In this document: positions 31,652 through 42,759 of the stretch, piece after piece | Layout: each line of letters starts with the position of its first letter | How positions within the stretch are numbered: position 1 is the stretch's first letter | DNA from: Paramacrobiotus metropolitanus | Taxonomy: Eukaryota > Tardigrada > Eutardigrada > Parachela > Macrobiotidae | Assembly (NCBI RefSeq): GCF_019649055.1 | Contig: NW_026570315.1 | Location: 496,001-560,000 of the forward strand | Direction of reading: 5' to 3' | Length of the DNA stretch: 64,000 nt | The notes under the pieces: generated by a model | Seen by the model: the letters and a program-made list of their open reading frames with translations, nothing else | Databases searched by the model: none | What the model was told of the DNA's origin: nothing | Program-made: the position numbers and the translations under genes

Positions 31652-32619
31652 ATGTCAGACCGACGTCGTAATGACCCACCTTCAGGCAGATCTAGCAGCG
31701 GACGTAGCGGATCTAGCCATAGATCGCACCCGTATCCGACACATCACCGCTCGATCTCGCGATCGGATAACTCGCGATCGGCCACACAGACGCCGGCGCA
31801 GCAGGTAGAAAACCCTACTTCGCTTACTGCCTTATATGGGCTCCCCTTATGTTACTCTCCCTTATCTGGGCTCCCGAGCAATATGAGCAACCCTCTACAT
31901 CGGCGGTTACGTTATTACTCACAGTTTTGCAGCTGTTATCAGTGTATGATTGAATGAAAATTTAGATTTGTGTATACTTATTTCGCCAGTACTTTTGTAG
32001 CATTGAGTTTGTATCAATGTTTGTGGCATTTTTTAGTTTGTTCATTGGCAAATCCGGTTGAAATTAATGAAAAATATATATAGATAATATAATTATATAA
32101 ATATAATTCGGATGTGAAATTTCGGAATTCTTTGGTGTGCTCACTTGTAAATCCGGTTGAAAGAACTAGAAATGGGTTCTGCTATAAATCCGATAAATAA
32201 TTTGAAGGGTATTGCTCACTAGCCGGGAGCCCAGATAAGGGAGAGTAATATAAGGGGAGCTCATATAAGGCAGTAAGCGAAGTAGCGCTAATGTAATAGC
32301 TAATGTATTAGCAGGTCTAACGGTCGGGTCCGGACGCGGCACACAATTCCGACCAATACCACCACAAATCCTACCACCAAACACAGTAGTCGACGACACC
32401 GGCTGCTTATGGAATCTCACTACGACGACGAGTCAGATGACTCCAGTAACGGCGACAGACCCACATGGTCAACCGTACCGCTGGCCGGTTCCGATGACAT
32501 CGGTCGGACCGACCTATCCAGCGCCGACAATGGCAACTGGAATGCCGAATATACTCGGACCAGTTTACCCGGCACCCACAATGGTGCCAGGGTTGGTGAA
32601 CGTAACCGGACCACCTTAA
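31652..32619 (+). pseudogene. Copy R ORF2 N-terminus, split by a MITE
   Basis: The ATG at 31652 is the first after the acceptor-like tract. The frame starts Arg/Ser-rich (MSDRRRNDPPSGRSSSGRSG), with His/Ser and Gln/Thr stretches. It is interrupted at 31818-32282 by the MITE. If the MITE and one TA are ignored, the frame is continuous into a Pro/Thr-rich region (IPPQILPPNTVVDD, then repeated V-x-P-x-YPAPTM units) up to an in-frame TAA at 32617-32619. The domain looks disordered. Copy L lacks this part. Confidence 0.55.
31818..32282 (+). mobile_element. 465-bp MITE with TA target duplication
   Basis: The ends are inverted repeats of about 58 bp with two mismatches, starting CTTCGCTTACTGCCTTATAT. 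TA lies immediately outside each end (31816-31817 and 32283-32284). Similarity continues a little further inward after a 7-base gap. The interior is AT-rich and non-coding. Removing it with one TA restores the ORF2 frame exactly, which confirms the boundaries. The TA duplication fits Tc1/mariner-type transposases acting in trans. Confidence 0.85.
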
Positions 32620-33725
32620 ACGACGCCCACAACGGCGCCGGTCAGAACGACATTCGTGGGACCCCCGTTACCATACGGACCATTACCGTTACCACCCAGA
32701 ATGATGTCACCGACCAGACTGGCATCAATCAGTATAATTGGCCCGGACGGCACTATATCGCCACCATGGCCGATGTTAGTGTCAACAGTACCCGGACCGT
32801 TTTCACCGCCGATTTCGCGAACGCAACTCGGATACCCGAGACAACCGACTCTTTGGGGAAACCCGACGTTGGCGCCATATCTGACGAACCCGTTAAACCA
32901 GTACGGAAGTTTGGCAGGAGGGCAGCCCACACAGGGTGTAACACCGACGACGGCTACACAGGCCGTATCGTCAATGCCTCCACCGCCAGTACCGCCACCG
33001 GTAACTTTGCCGGCAAGCGGCCAATCAAGAATGGAAACGCCGCGCGATCTGCGTCGTCAAGTGGAAATCGCCCGATCCCAAATCAAAAATTTAGAGGAAT
33101 CACTGAAGGCGACCACAGCGTTAAACCCCGACCACTCCGACTACCGATTCGCCTTATTACGGCAAATCGGCGAGTTGCAAGTTTTCATGAATGACAACAA
33201 CAACCTAATCCGGATCCACAAAGGCACAGCAGCTCAACCGACGGCTGCTCCCCAAGGAACTACGTCGACACCGACCACACAGGCCGGTACGTCGACACCC
33301 GCGCAACCGGATTCAACTCCGACGACCTCCGCTGCCCTAGAAACGACCAGCCGAGCGCCGTCATTAGCAATTGGAAAATTGCGAGTCCAACGGGAGGATG
33401 CCCTTAGACAAGTGGCAGAATACGATCGACAAACGAACGACCTCCCACGAACAGTCGAAAACTACGGCCATGAGATGAGACGACTTAGCCGACAAGAAAA
33501 GTACCACAGAACCACTGCGGCTGACTTGGAGGCGAAGATAAATACGAGGAGCAACGCCTCGTAAGACCGGGAACATCGATGACGACCACACAGGCCGTCA
33601 TCGACGAGGAAACGAGACTCGCCCGGTTGGAGGATTTGAGAGGGATGCGCAACGATGCGCTGGAGACCATAGAACGGCTACAACAGCGTCTGACCAATCT
33701 CCTACCCAGTGATCAGTTCTTCTCT
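32620..33725 (+). pseudogene. Copy R ORF2: Pro-rich region and first coiled-coil repeat
   Basis: In the same frame past the TAA, the sequence is Pro-rich (GPPLPYGPLPLPPRM, then SMPPPPVPPPVTLPASGQ). It then becomes helical: RRQVEIARSQIKNLEESLKA, HSDYRFALLRQIGELQVF, a Thr/Pro linker with TTTQAG, IGKLRVQREDALRQVAEY and a basic helix. A frameshift near 33560 leads to TTTQAVIDEETRLARLED and a last helix before the LINE insertion. This is the first of at least two copies of a unit of about 240 residues; the next starts at 37740. Confidence 0.55.
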
Positions 33726-33786
33726 TCAAGACAACTTCAAGATACCTACTTGTAACTTTTGAGTCCCAGAATGGGTTTTATTTCAT

Positions 33787-33981
33787 ATGTCGTCCCAGAA
33801 TATTAACAATTTCATCTGCGACTTATGCGGAAAAGTTTGTGTATCTGCGCATGGGATCGGAAAGCACCGTGACAGTGGAAAATGCAGGCAAGCCCAAGCC
33901 AAAAACTTGCGCAGCGAACCCGCCATCCCCGCCGCGCACAGCCAAACAGTCCCCCGAGATGAAAAGCTAGTGGACAGATTA
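33787..33981 (+). pseudogene. LINE ORF N-terminus with zinc finger
   Basis: The ATG at 33787 starts a frame with FICDLCGKVCVSAHGIGKHR, a C2H2/CCHC-like finger completed by GKC. In R2-type LINEs such fingers recognise the target DNA. The frame is open up to the nested inverted-repeat element at 33982 and continues in phase after it (34950 onwards), giving one uninterrupted ORF when that insertion is ignored. Confidence 0.65.
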
Positions 33982-34109
33982 GTCCATTACATCAAGACAC
34001 TTTCCCACTTGTTTCCGAATTGGCTGTAAAGATCAAAGTCCATTGAGATAAGCGCAGCAGCTGGGATTGGCGATATGAAGTATGACACAGATACAACTTC
34101 CAAAACGTT

Positions 34110-34155
34110 ATGCCGAAATGAAAAGCAAGTCCCGAGCTGCTTTTCATTTCGGCAT
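34110..34155. repeat. Perfect hairpin with 18-bp stem
   Basis: 34110-34127 and 34138-34155 are exact reverse complements (ATGCCGAAATGAAAAGCA on the left arm) around a 10-base loop. It lies inside the nested inverted-repeat element. It may be a subterminal transposase-binding structure or a small inverted duplication; nothing shows that it is transcribed. Confidence 0.8.
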
Positions 34156-34364
34156 TGCACTCTCGCATCAGTGTCAGCACGTTTTACATGAATGAGCGCA
34201 ACCAGATTAACTTCATGGTGTGTTGGTTTTCAAAATAGACCAGTTTAATAAACTGTGGAATACTATTGACAAAGAAATTAACTGACCCTTGTTTTTACAA
34301 AATTTGATTTTGTCATATACTGTGATACTGTTGATGGCCAAAAAAATTAATCCACCGGTGCGAG

Positions 34365-34829
34365 CTATAATGCCATCAGGCATTCTTGTCGGAATCTGTC
34401 ATCGTCCAGGCGGGGCAAAATAAGTCGAAGGAAATTAGTACTTTTCGGCACCGTTAAACGGGGATTTAAATAACGAGTAACGTGCAGGTAACCTCGAATC
34501 ATTAAAAGAAGAGACTCATCTTCTTCCTGTCTACGTGCAGACAAATGCAGCAGTAACTCTTGTTCATCTAGTAAAAATCGCAGTGATGAATTTGTTCTCG
34601 AGGAATTTAATAAAATTAGCTTTTCAACAAGTTCTATTGCTAATTTTCTTTTACTTTTGCGCGGGGCCATATTAATAATATTACAGACACGGTTATCGCT
34701 ATAAGTCCAAACTGTACAGATGCACACTGGATTTCCTCTGAAAAATATGCAAGCAAAAGATAAAGTGCACTTCTCTTCGCGCCAAAACATATGGCGGTGT
34801 TTTGATGTAGCATTCATTGCTGTCTTCAT
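34365..34829 (-). pseudogene. Possible Harbinger-type transposase N-terminal fragment
   Basis: A minus-strand frame contains MAPRKSKRKLAIELVEKL and RYLNPRLTVPKSTNFLRL, then ILPRLDDDRFRQECLM. The pattern RYLxxR-xxPKS...ILPxxDDxRFRxxxRM resembles the segment before the catalytic domain in Harbinger/HARBI1-like proteins. The catalytic residues would lie downstream (leftwards), but the frame stops at 34365, so only an N-terminal piece is left. The first residues, upstream of MAPRKS, are probably not coding. Confidence 0.45.
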
Positions 34830-34949
34830 GCCAGTTCACCTGTTATCACGCTAATGGCTGTTTTTTTATGCGTCACTTGCTTTCGATGGACTTCGATCTT
34901 TACAACTGAATCGGTAACAAGTGGGAAGGTGTCTTGATGTAATGGGCTA

Positions 34950-36271
34950 TTATCACGTTTAAGGCAGACTAACCCCATCCTCCCACATGTCCCCGTAGGC
35001 GCCAGGGATGCGTGTGCAGATGCCTTCGCTGAACTGCTATTCGCATGCTGCAGTAAAAATGATATGGGCGCATGGAGCGATTTGATCCTCTTTGCACCGA
35101 GTATTCTGACAGCTCCTCCCACGAAATCAAGCAAAGGCCCGTCGCTCGCCACATCGGTCAAAAGGAACTTGACGGGAAAATCGACGGACATCGTTCCTCC
35201 ACAGAAGAATAAGCAGCAGAAACCCAAAGCAGCAGCAGCTGTCAAGGCGAAGTTGGTGAACGCCAAACTTGAATGTGGATCGATCGGGCGAGCGATGAAC
35301 ATCCTCGTGTCGCCCCACTAAATGATGAAGTCATCGCGATTTTGAAAGAGAAACATCCAGGTCGACCCGTTGACCTGGATGATACGGTGCGCACCGTCGA
35401 AGTGGTTCCTCCTAATGTTACTCATAGAGAACTATTATTGGCTGTGGAGTCGTTTGATTCAGGTACCTGTCCAGGCCCGGACGGACTACGAGCGGATCAC
35501 TTAAAAGATTTGTTGTTTACCAAGGGCGAAACCCGCAGGAAGTTGTTAGAAGCCCTGGTGAAGTTTGCGGACCATGTTTTAAATCGGGAAATTCCAGCGG
35601 AAGCACGGGAAATTTTCTTCGGGGCTAACTTGTTCAATATTATGAAGCCCAGTGGAGGCATCCGCCCAACTGCCTCCGGATGCACTTTACGCCGTCTGAT
35701 TGCAAAAATCGTGTGCTTTCGGCTTACGGATGAAATGGAGAATTTTTTCCGACCAGTTCAGTTTGGATTCGGCACCAAGAAAGGAGCAGAAATAGTCGTT
35801 CACACTGCCAGAGAGTTTTTGCAAACGTCGTCCACGACGCCGCGGGCATTTTTGAAGTTTGATTTTACTAACGCGTTCAACACAGTCCGCCGAGACAAAC
35901 TGTTGGAAAAAGTCTTCGAGCGGATACCCGCATATTACAATTTTGTTTTTTCAGCTTACGGACAAGCCACAACTTTGTTCTGTGTTTCCCCCAGTAGTGG
36001 TGTAACCATACCGTTTATTAGTGGTGTGCAGCAGGGCGATCCCTGCGCACCTATGTATTATGGCTTGTTGACGCAGGATGTCTCCTCACAAAGCGAGGCC
36101 GAGATAAACCTCTGGTACCTGGATAACGGTGTCTCTGCTGGCGATCCGGAAGCGGTAAGAGACACCTTGGTGAACACTCAAGGAGCAGCCGCCACGGTGG
36201 GCTTACAGTTGAACACGGCAAAGTGTGAACTGTACGTGGACGGCGGAACCCTGAAGAACGCCAGAACGTAG
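34950..36271 (+). pseudogene. LINE reverse transcriptase
   Basis: After a lead-in helix (VPVGARDACADAFAELLFAC) and a basic linker, a frame from 35273 carries SFDSGTCPGPDGLRADHLKD, FFGANLFNIMKPSGGIRP, LKFDFTNAFNTVRRDKLLEK with the first catalytic Asp, SGVQQGDPCAPMYYGLL, the active-site block INLWYLDNGVSAGD and a thumb start LNTAKCELYVDGG. YLDN replaces the usual YxDD, so the second catalytic Asp is lost. A frameshift near 35325 joins lead-in and RT; another follows at 36265. Confidence 0.85.
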
Positions 36272-37635
36272 TCCAGTCTTTCTTAAACGTAGCACCGGAC
36301 ATTCGCCTGTCAAAACCGGAGGAACTGGAACTGCTGGGCTCACCGCTGTTGAACGAAGCTGTTGCGGGCGCGTTATTAAGGAAGGTCGGTCAAGCACAAG
36401 TGCTTGCCGACCAGCTGGGTATATTGCCTTAACATCAGGCGCTGTTTTTACTTAAGAACTGCCTGTCGCTGCCGAAATTGTTGTATCTTCTTAGAACATC
36501 ACCGTGTTGGCAATTCCCTGATGAGCTGAAGAAATTTGATGACGTCATCCGTGTGAAAGCTGAACACCTGACCAACGTAGCAATGTCCAGCTCAGTATGG
36601 GAGCAAGCCTCTTTACCTACGAAATTTGGTGGCCTGGGGCTGATTAACGCAGCGGATGTCGCGCTAGCTGCCTACGCCTCATCTGTACATGGTTCCACAG
36701 GAATGGTATGCAGCATCACTGGCAACGCAACCATACAAGACAGGTGTAATCAGCTAACAGAAGCGTGGACAAATCGTTTTTCCATGGAACCCCCGCGCAC
36801 GGAAACCCGCTGTTTCCAGTCGGTCTGGACAGCACTGCAGCATACCCAGACAGCGACCCGCATGATGGATAACGCCGACGTACTTACCTCTGCTCGCCTG
36901 TTGGCTGCATCCTCACCGGAGTCACATGCATGGTTATCTGCTTTACCGGTTTCAATATTCGGCAATTTACTGGAAGACGCACACTTGCGCATTGCCGTTG
37001 CGCGACGGTTGGGAGCTCCAGTTTGCGAGATGCATGTCTGCCGGTGCGGTAGTATTGTAGACAGTCTAGGACACCATGGGCTGGTATGCAAGTTAGCGAA
37101 AGGAAGACACGGTGTCCACGCAGTCTTGAATGAAGCGACCAAACGGGCTTTGAGTTCGGCAAAAGTGCCATCGTCACTCGAGCCGGCGGGCTTGGATAGA
37201 GGCGATGGAAAGCGGCCCGACGGTGTGACAGCTTTTCCCTGGAAAAACTGAAAGCCGCTGGTGTGGGATGTAACCGTGGCGGACACATTTGCGCAAACGT
37301 ACATCGCACAGACGTCCAGAGTGCCGGGTAGTGCAGCGGAAATACGGGAAAATCGGAAGTTAGAAAAATATAACGGGCTGGCAGACCGTTACATCGTTCA
37401 GCCGCTGGCGTTCGAAACTACAGGTACATTTGGACCCCTGACGAAGAAGTTTTTCAAAGAGCTGTCGAGAAAGATCATCGACAGTACAGGCAACCCCCGC
37501 TCAGGAGAGTTTTTACGCCAAAGAATTGGTATTGAGATTCAGAGAGGAAATGCAGTTTCTGTTCTCGGTACATTTAGCGACATGGTAGAGAAGGAAGGTG
37601 TTTACTTTGCCTTTCATTTGGCGGAACGGAAATGA
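36272..37635 (+). pseudogene. LINE C-terminal domain: Cys/His motif and restriction-like endonuclease
   Basis: From 36478 the frame is open: helical thumb/linker, then VCRCGSIVDSLGHHGLVCK, the Cys/His motif of R2-type LINEs. Next come GLDRGDGKRPDGVTAFPW and, after a TGA at 37249-37251 in place of a Gly codon, KPLVWDVTVADTFAQTYIAQ. RPD...V-x-D is the catalytic core of the restriction-like endonuclease that nicks the target. The tail runs to 37635 (a QRGNAVSVLGTF motif is typical). A stop at about 36430 also interrupts the region. Confidence 0.8.
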
Positions 37636-37739
37636 TGTTATGACTCTTTTTTTGTTAACTGATACTCTTGTAATACATTTCCCAGCACGAAGCGCTAATA
37701 AAAACACTACCATTAAGCAAAAAAAAAAATTTCTTCTCT

Positions 37740-39875
37740 CAACGGATGAGGTTCTTAACTGAACAAATTCAGACATGGAACGACTACGTCCTGGAAAAGG
37801 AGAACGAGATCCATGCAGCGGAAACATAAGTAGCTCAACCGACAGCTACCCCGCAAGAAAACACGTCGACAACGACCACACAAGTCGGCACGTCGACTTC
37901 TTCTCTCCCTGGAACAATCCAGCCGACCTCGGTTGGTCTACAGACGACCATCCGAGTACCGTCGGTGGAGATAGGGAGACTCCGACTACAATTAGAGCAA
38001 TCTCGGAGACAGGCTGCCCATTACAACAAAGCCGCAGCTAAACTCCCACCTTCGACCCACGACTACGCCTACAAACGGTGGGATTCGGAAGAACAGGTCC
38101 GAAGATCGAACGCGAGAATAACCGAGCAGGAACGCCAAATCCGAACCCTGGAAGCGGCACAAGCTCAACCGGGAACGTCAGTGACGACCACACAGGCCGT
38201 CATCCACGAAGAAGTGCGACTCGCCCGGCTCGAAAACACTAAGAGCACGAGTGACGATACGTATGACGCAATACGTAGGCACCAACAGCGACTGACCCAA
38301 CTCGTACCGGGACATCCGGACTACCAATATACGGTAGAGACGATACGTCGGCTAACCGACCACGCTATGTCAAAGGACAACGAAGTCCGAGCGACGGAAT
38401 TGGAGGCAACCCAACCAGCGGCGGCTCCCGACGTCGAAATGGACCCGAACCAACAGGTTCCGCAGGAAGTCCTAGGAGGACCACCTCTCACAGTACAAGA
38501 GATGGCACACCTCCTTCGAGTGGCTAACACTATGGCTACTCGGATTCAGGCGCGTTTGGATGACACACCACGCGGAACGGTCGAATCTCGCACACTCGAG
38601 ACCGACCAACTGGAACTTAACGCCATTATCGGACGCTTACCGAAATCTCCTCAGGAAATATCGACGGAACAATTGCCGTTACGAACTTTACGGAGGGAAC
38701 TCGACAAACTTCGACAGCTGATGGGCAAACATCCCCAGTTCGTCCAGAACTTGGAAGCAGCCGAACGACGGTCGAACAACGTGAAACCGCCTTCAACGAT
38801 AGAATTGCAGGCTGTTGTCGCCGAGGGGAACCTCGCTTTAGACCGGTGGACAGGAGCGCATGTCAACAGAGACACCGCGTTAGCAAATGCGGGACGCAAC
38901 AACAGCATGAAGCGAAGCATCCGCATTGTCCAAATACTAACCGCAAGATGCGAACCGGCCACCGACGATGTGGCCCAACGGATCATCAACCACGTCGAAA
39001 CAATTCGACAACTGATCCGGAGTGACCCACCTGGTAACGAACAACAAGTTCCGTCTTACCCCGTTATGGCACTCCGAGCCAGGGAAGACCCCCAGGCCAC
39101 AGAAGTCTGGAGAACTATTCTCGACGGGAAGCGGACACTCATGGGAATCTATGAGAACGTCACCGAGACGACGGTATTCGAAGCCTTACCGAAGACCAAC
39201 ACTCTGGTAACGGACATACAGTTAGCAGAGGGCTTCGTAAGGGACGGTATACCTACGACAGAACTAGGCAGAAACCGGTTTGATGCCGTCATGGGCCATA
39301 TGAAACAGTTCATCCTTACGGAGAAAGGTCCGACCTCGAGCGAACCGACGACGACCACACTGGCCGTCACGGCAACTCCGGAACGACTCCGGAGACTCGA
39401 AGGTTTGAGACGAAGAAAGAGTGGAATAATTATTCAGTCCAACAGAATCCGAGAACGGATGAGGATTCTCCCAACAAGCGGAGCAAACCACCCTCAGGAA
39501 TTTCAAGTCCTGCTGAATCAGTACAAAGAACTGTACGACCAGCATAATGAACTGGACACCCAAATCCGAACGGAGGAACAGGCACTCCAGGCCATAACCG
39601 CCCCACCGCAATTAACGACCACACAGGTCGTAGCGGAGGCGGCCGACGAAGGCATTAGAACATTTATTAATGCCAAAGTCGCACTTCGGGAGGCAGAAGG
39701 AATTCTGAAACAGATTCGCGAAAGCTCAGCGAAGGGCCTCGAACCAAACGCCCGGGAGAAACTCTCCGAACTTTCGACCCATACCAAATTGGTCCAGGAC
39801 CTGATCCAACACGGACCGCCGATGACGGAAAACCACAGGCGCCTAATACAACCAGGGTGTCGACCTGTTGGTTAA
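37740..39875 (+). pseudogene. Copy R ORF2: second coiled-coil repeat and following helices
   Basis: The frame resumes after the LINE with RFLTEQIQTWNDYVLEKENE, one stop near 37830, a Thr/Pro linker and, from 37965, 636 open codons. It repeats the order of the preceding unit: VEIGRLRLQLEQSRRQAAHY, a basic helix, TTTQAVIHEEVRLARLEN, then HPDYQYTVETIRRLTDHAM. Later helical parts keep a P-x-HPxxFQ hairpin (SGANHPQEFQVLLNQYKELY) and TTTQVV linkers. A one-base insertion near 39858 ends the frame; copy L is open there. It is probably an elongated, self-associating protein. Confidence 0.55.
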
Positions 39876-40947
39876 CTCCAACAGAGAGCAACGAAGCCTC
39901 TTGGCGGCGGAACCGACGACGAGCTATACCAGATTCCCGCCGATATCTTCACCGCCACCGGCTGTGTCACCAACGACACAGATGAAAAGGGACCGCCGAC
40001 ATAAGATGGAAACCACGATCTCCGACGGACGAGATCTACTAGACGACCTCCAGCGGAAATATATCGACATAACCCCAGTCGATATAGTCAGCGTAAAAGA
40101 GGCCCGGCAGAAGATGGATCACTTGGCAGACTACCTAAGGCAAGCCGACCACCTTATCAACAAAGATAAGCCGACCGAAGCCGACGAACGGCAACTTAGG
40201 TCGACCATCGAGAGGATTACAGAAATCCTCGACGCCGAACCGAAGTACAATAGGATTCCGACGCCACCACCACCTCGAAGACCGACACCGACTACAACAG
40301 CGGTGATGACCCTGGTACACTCGACGCCGATGACAAACCTACTCGGCAACATCGAAGTAATTTACCAGGCCGGTCAGGACTTAGCAGAAATCTTCCACCA
40401 CAGACTCGCCCAGAATCTACCTCAACAGGAGGCATGTCAACTAGCACGTATCGATCGAGCTCTACGGAACCACCTGGACTGGGCCGACACACTTAGCTCA
40501 TGGGGAATTCCAGATGCCGGTCCGAATCAAAATCGACTTGCCGAAGCTCTCCAGTCGTTAATCGACCACATCCGACAGCACTTGGCGGCGCCGACAGAAG
40601 CACCGTCCAAGCCGGTCACTCCAGAAGACGAGGAACTGACCCCAACTGACTCACCAGGAGCGGACGTCGAACTCCCACTAGTCGAAGCTGCGGCCGACCA
40701 ACAAGAGGACGACCTCGAAGCAGTGGAAGACCAATACCGACAAGCGGTAGAGGTTATGGAAACCCTCAACAAACAACTCCGAGAATTGGATCCCAATAAG
40801 CCTTTTGAGAGACGGCTACGTGAAGCGCTGGAACAACAGCATGTCATTTGCTCTCGACGGGTCCAGGACCTGTGGAAGATACTTGAGGCGAACCCGCAAA
40901 GGGCTCAACCGAAGCCGACTCAACCGAAGCCGACCTCTACGGGATAA
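39868..40947 (+). pseudogene. Copy R ORF2: helical/Pro-rich segment
   Basis: 359 codons continue the ORF2 protein in a shifted frame (NSNREQRSLLAAEPTT). A helical domain (TISDGRDLLDDLQRKYIDIT) is followed by a Pro-rich hinge (PTPPPPRRPTPTTTAV) and a conserved core (TLVHSTPMTNLLGN, LARIDRALRNHLDWADTL, LIDHIRQHLAAPT). A Pro/Glu-rich acidic patch and a coiled coil (LEAVEDQYRQAVEVMETLNK) come next. The TAA at the end is not shared with L. The unusually strong L/R similarity of the core suggests past selection; no family was recognised. Confidence 0.55.
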
Positions 40948-41620
40948 CTTATTCAACCTACACCCGCGGAACGACGGAAAACTCTTTATCAGATCTTGGC
41001 ACGGGCGAAGCAGATTGCAGCCGGCTTGGAACGTCAGATAGCCGACATGAGCGACACCGACCCGACCATGATCAATGTAAGGTTGGCATTAAGCGACCAG
41101 CTCAGGATTTCCCAAATGCACGTCCATGACTTGGAAGCGGAAATCGACACCCAAAGACGACAAAGTCTTCGGGACGTCCAAGCAGAAAGAGCACGACTCG
41201 CAGCTATTAACAGTCAGCCGATGTCAACAGCCGCGCCAGCCAAGCCGACACCAACAGTACTGCCGACTCAGACGAAACCGACCTCGCCGAAACCAGCGGA
41301 CATTGGCGACCGACCCATGTCCCCGGCTACAGAGGCGGTGATCATGGCAGCAATTCCGGACACAGGAAGCTTGCCGTTTAGCGCGCCGTCGTCAACGATT
41401 AAGCTAATGAACCAGGTCGAGCAATTCATCACAGAGATGAGAGCTCGCCGAAACTTCTGCGAAACCGGCAGCCAATTGGCCAATGAACTGGACCGTGACA
41501 TTCTGGCTTGAGGAAGCAACGCTAAACACTTACGTCAAATGTACCATGCAGATGCCCCCAAAACGGCTAGCATTAGGCGACACATAGACTCCATCACATC
41601 TTGGTTGGAAACGCAGGTCA
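40948..41620 (+). pseudogene. Copy R ORF2: coiled coil and short helical domain
   Basis: The frame QPTPAERRKTLYQILARAKQ leads into LSDQLRISQMHVHDLEAEID, a Pro/Thr linker (TPTVLPTQTKPTSPKPA) and a helix KLMNQVEQFITEMRARRNFC. A TGA follows ELDRDILA at about 41509-41511, where copy L reads Trp. After it the same frame continues with LRQMYHADAPKTASIRRHI. The TGA is thus a private nonsense mutation of R. Confidence 0.5.
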
Positions 41621-42084
41621 GAAATTATGAGGACGACAAAGAGAGGTCGGCGACGACTAGTCAGGTACCACAAAGGGCCACAGTTACTAGTCAAGCGTCA
41701 CGAATCAGAGAAGTCTAGTCGACACGAACCCCGACTGCCGACTTCGTCCGACCTCCACTTCCTCCGGCACAACAACAGGCCGACCTTGACCCAGCCACGT
41801 TGGAACGGATAAACTGAAATCTGAAGTCGGCCGATGAAGTCATAGCCGAACTCCGACGGATAATGGATGTAACTGACCAACAGAGTCCTCGTTACCTGCA
41901 GATCGACATCAACCTAGGACACATGGAAAACAACGCCAAGGAGGTCCGGTTCATTTTACGACCGACGACAGTACAGTCAGCAAACAACCGTGAGAGGTTG
42001 CAGATCTTAACGGCCAAAATCGAGTCGTTCGTGGAGGACTTCCATAGACGGAAAAAAGCCGAAGAACAACGACGTAAGGTGTAA
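41621..42084 (+). pseudogene. Copy R ORF2: segment absent from copy L
   Basis: Broken frames include SATTSQVPQRATVTSQ, TADFVRPPLPPAQQQADLDP, then a helical stretch MDVTDQQSPRYLQIDINLGH and RERLQILTAKIESFVEDFHR, ending with a basic KKAEEQRRKV. Two in-frame stops lie near 41716 and 41818. Copy L lacks this part, so only one copy is available and coding potential cannot be tested by comparison. Confidence 0.4.
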
Positions 42085-42111
42085 CATCCGCCCTCGGCGA
42101 AGAAAGCAAAG

Positions 42112-42720
42112 GTGCAACAGTCACCAAAGAAGTCGACCAACATGGCGGAAACAACTCCACCAGTCGACCAGGACGACCCTGTGGATAATGCACCGTTACC
42201 AGCGCTCGAACACGAAGTCGACGCGATGGACACATCGGAACCGGATAACGGCCAACCGAAGCCACTCGTCCGACCAGCAACTTTACCTGTAAGAGAGCCG
42301 AAGACCAGTGAAAACATTGAAGAACGCGGTCCACGACGACGCCTCTTCTCACCTGCACCGGTCAGAACGAAGGAACAACTCCTCGAAAGGTCGGCTCCCA
42401 TATTACCACCTGCCGAAGAAAGGGAAAGCCGACCACAAAGGTCGACTCCCTCGGATATAGAACTATTCACTCCCAGCATCCACCAGAGACTGGTGAGAAA
42501 AGCTACATCCCTGGACCTGCAACGGATTCTTTACGAAGCTCAACTGAAGGGAGGAATCTGGAAGCAGAGCATGTCCGAAGACGAGCAGACAGAACTTGCT
42601 CAACGGATTTACGCCACCATCCAGGAAAGGGACACCTTACGACGGCTGATGATACTGAGGTGCGGAAAGCAGGAGTTACGACAGCTCCCGCTCGACGCGG
42701 CTATCATAAAGCCGGTTTAA
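42112..42720 (+). pseudogene. Copy R ORF2: acidic linker and helical segment
   Basis: The open frame begins QQSPKKSTNMAETTPPVDQD and is acidic and Pro-rich up to KTSENIEERGPRRRLF, after which it aligns with copy L 11495-11977. A helical block (RKATSLDLQRILYEAQLKGG, then ELAQRIYATIQERD) ends the segment. The hairpin at 42430-42444 is in this coding part and is conserved in L. The stop at 42718-42720 is not shared with L. Confidence 0.5.
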
Positions 42721-42759
42721 CAGCTCCGCCGACCTCGCATCAACCCGGCTGCCTATACC

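Larger units (their letters stand above)
33982..34947. mobile_element. 966-bp inverted-repeat element nested in the LINE
   Basis: The ends are imperfect inverted repeats of about 63 bp (33982-34044 and 34885-34947), with about ten mismatches; they share CATTACATCAAGACAC near their tips. TA lies directly outside both ends (33980-33981 and 34948-34949). Removal with one TA keeps the LINE reading frame. Inside are a perfect 18-bp-stem hairpin and a minus-strand coding fragment. The superfamily is unclear: the TA duplication suggests Tc1/mariner, while the coding fragment looks like Harbinger. Confidence 0.7.
33726..37730 (+). mobile_element. Non-LTR retrotransposon (R2-type architecture) inserted in ORF2
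   Basis: The element is flanked by a 9-bp target duplication TTCTTCTCT (33717-33725 and 37731-37739) and ends in AATAAA (37697-37702) plus an oligo-A tail. Copy L shows the uninterrupted site at about 15964-15978. It encodes one ORF: N-terminal zinc finger, reverse transcriptase, Cys/His motif and a restriction-like endonuclease. That order is typical of R2/NeSL-type LINEs. The active-site change YLDN, stops, frameshifts and a nested 966-bp insertion make it inactive. Confidence 0.88.
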
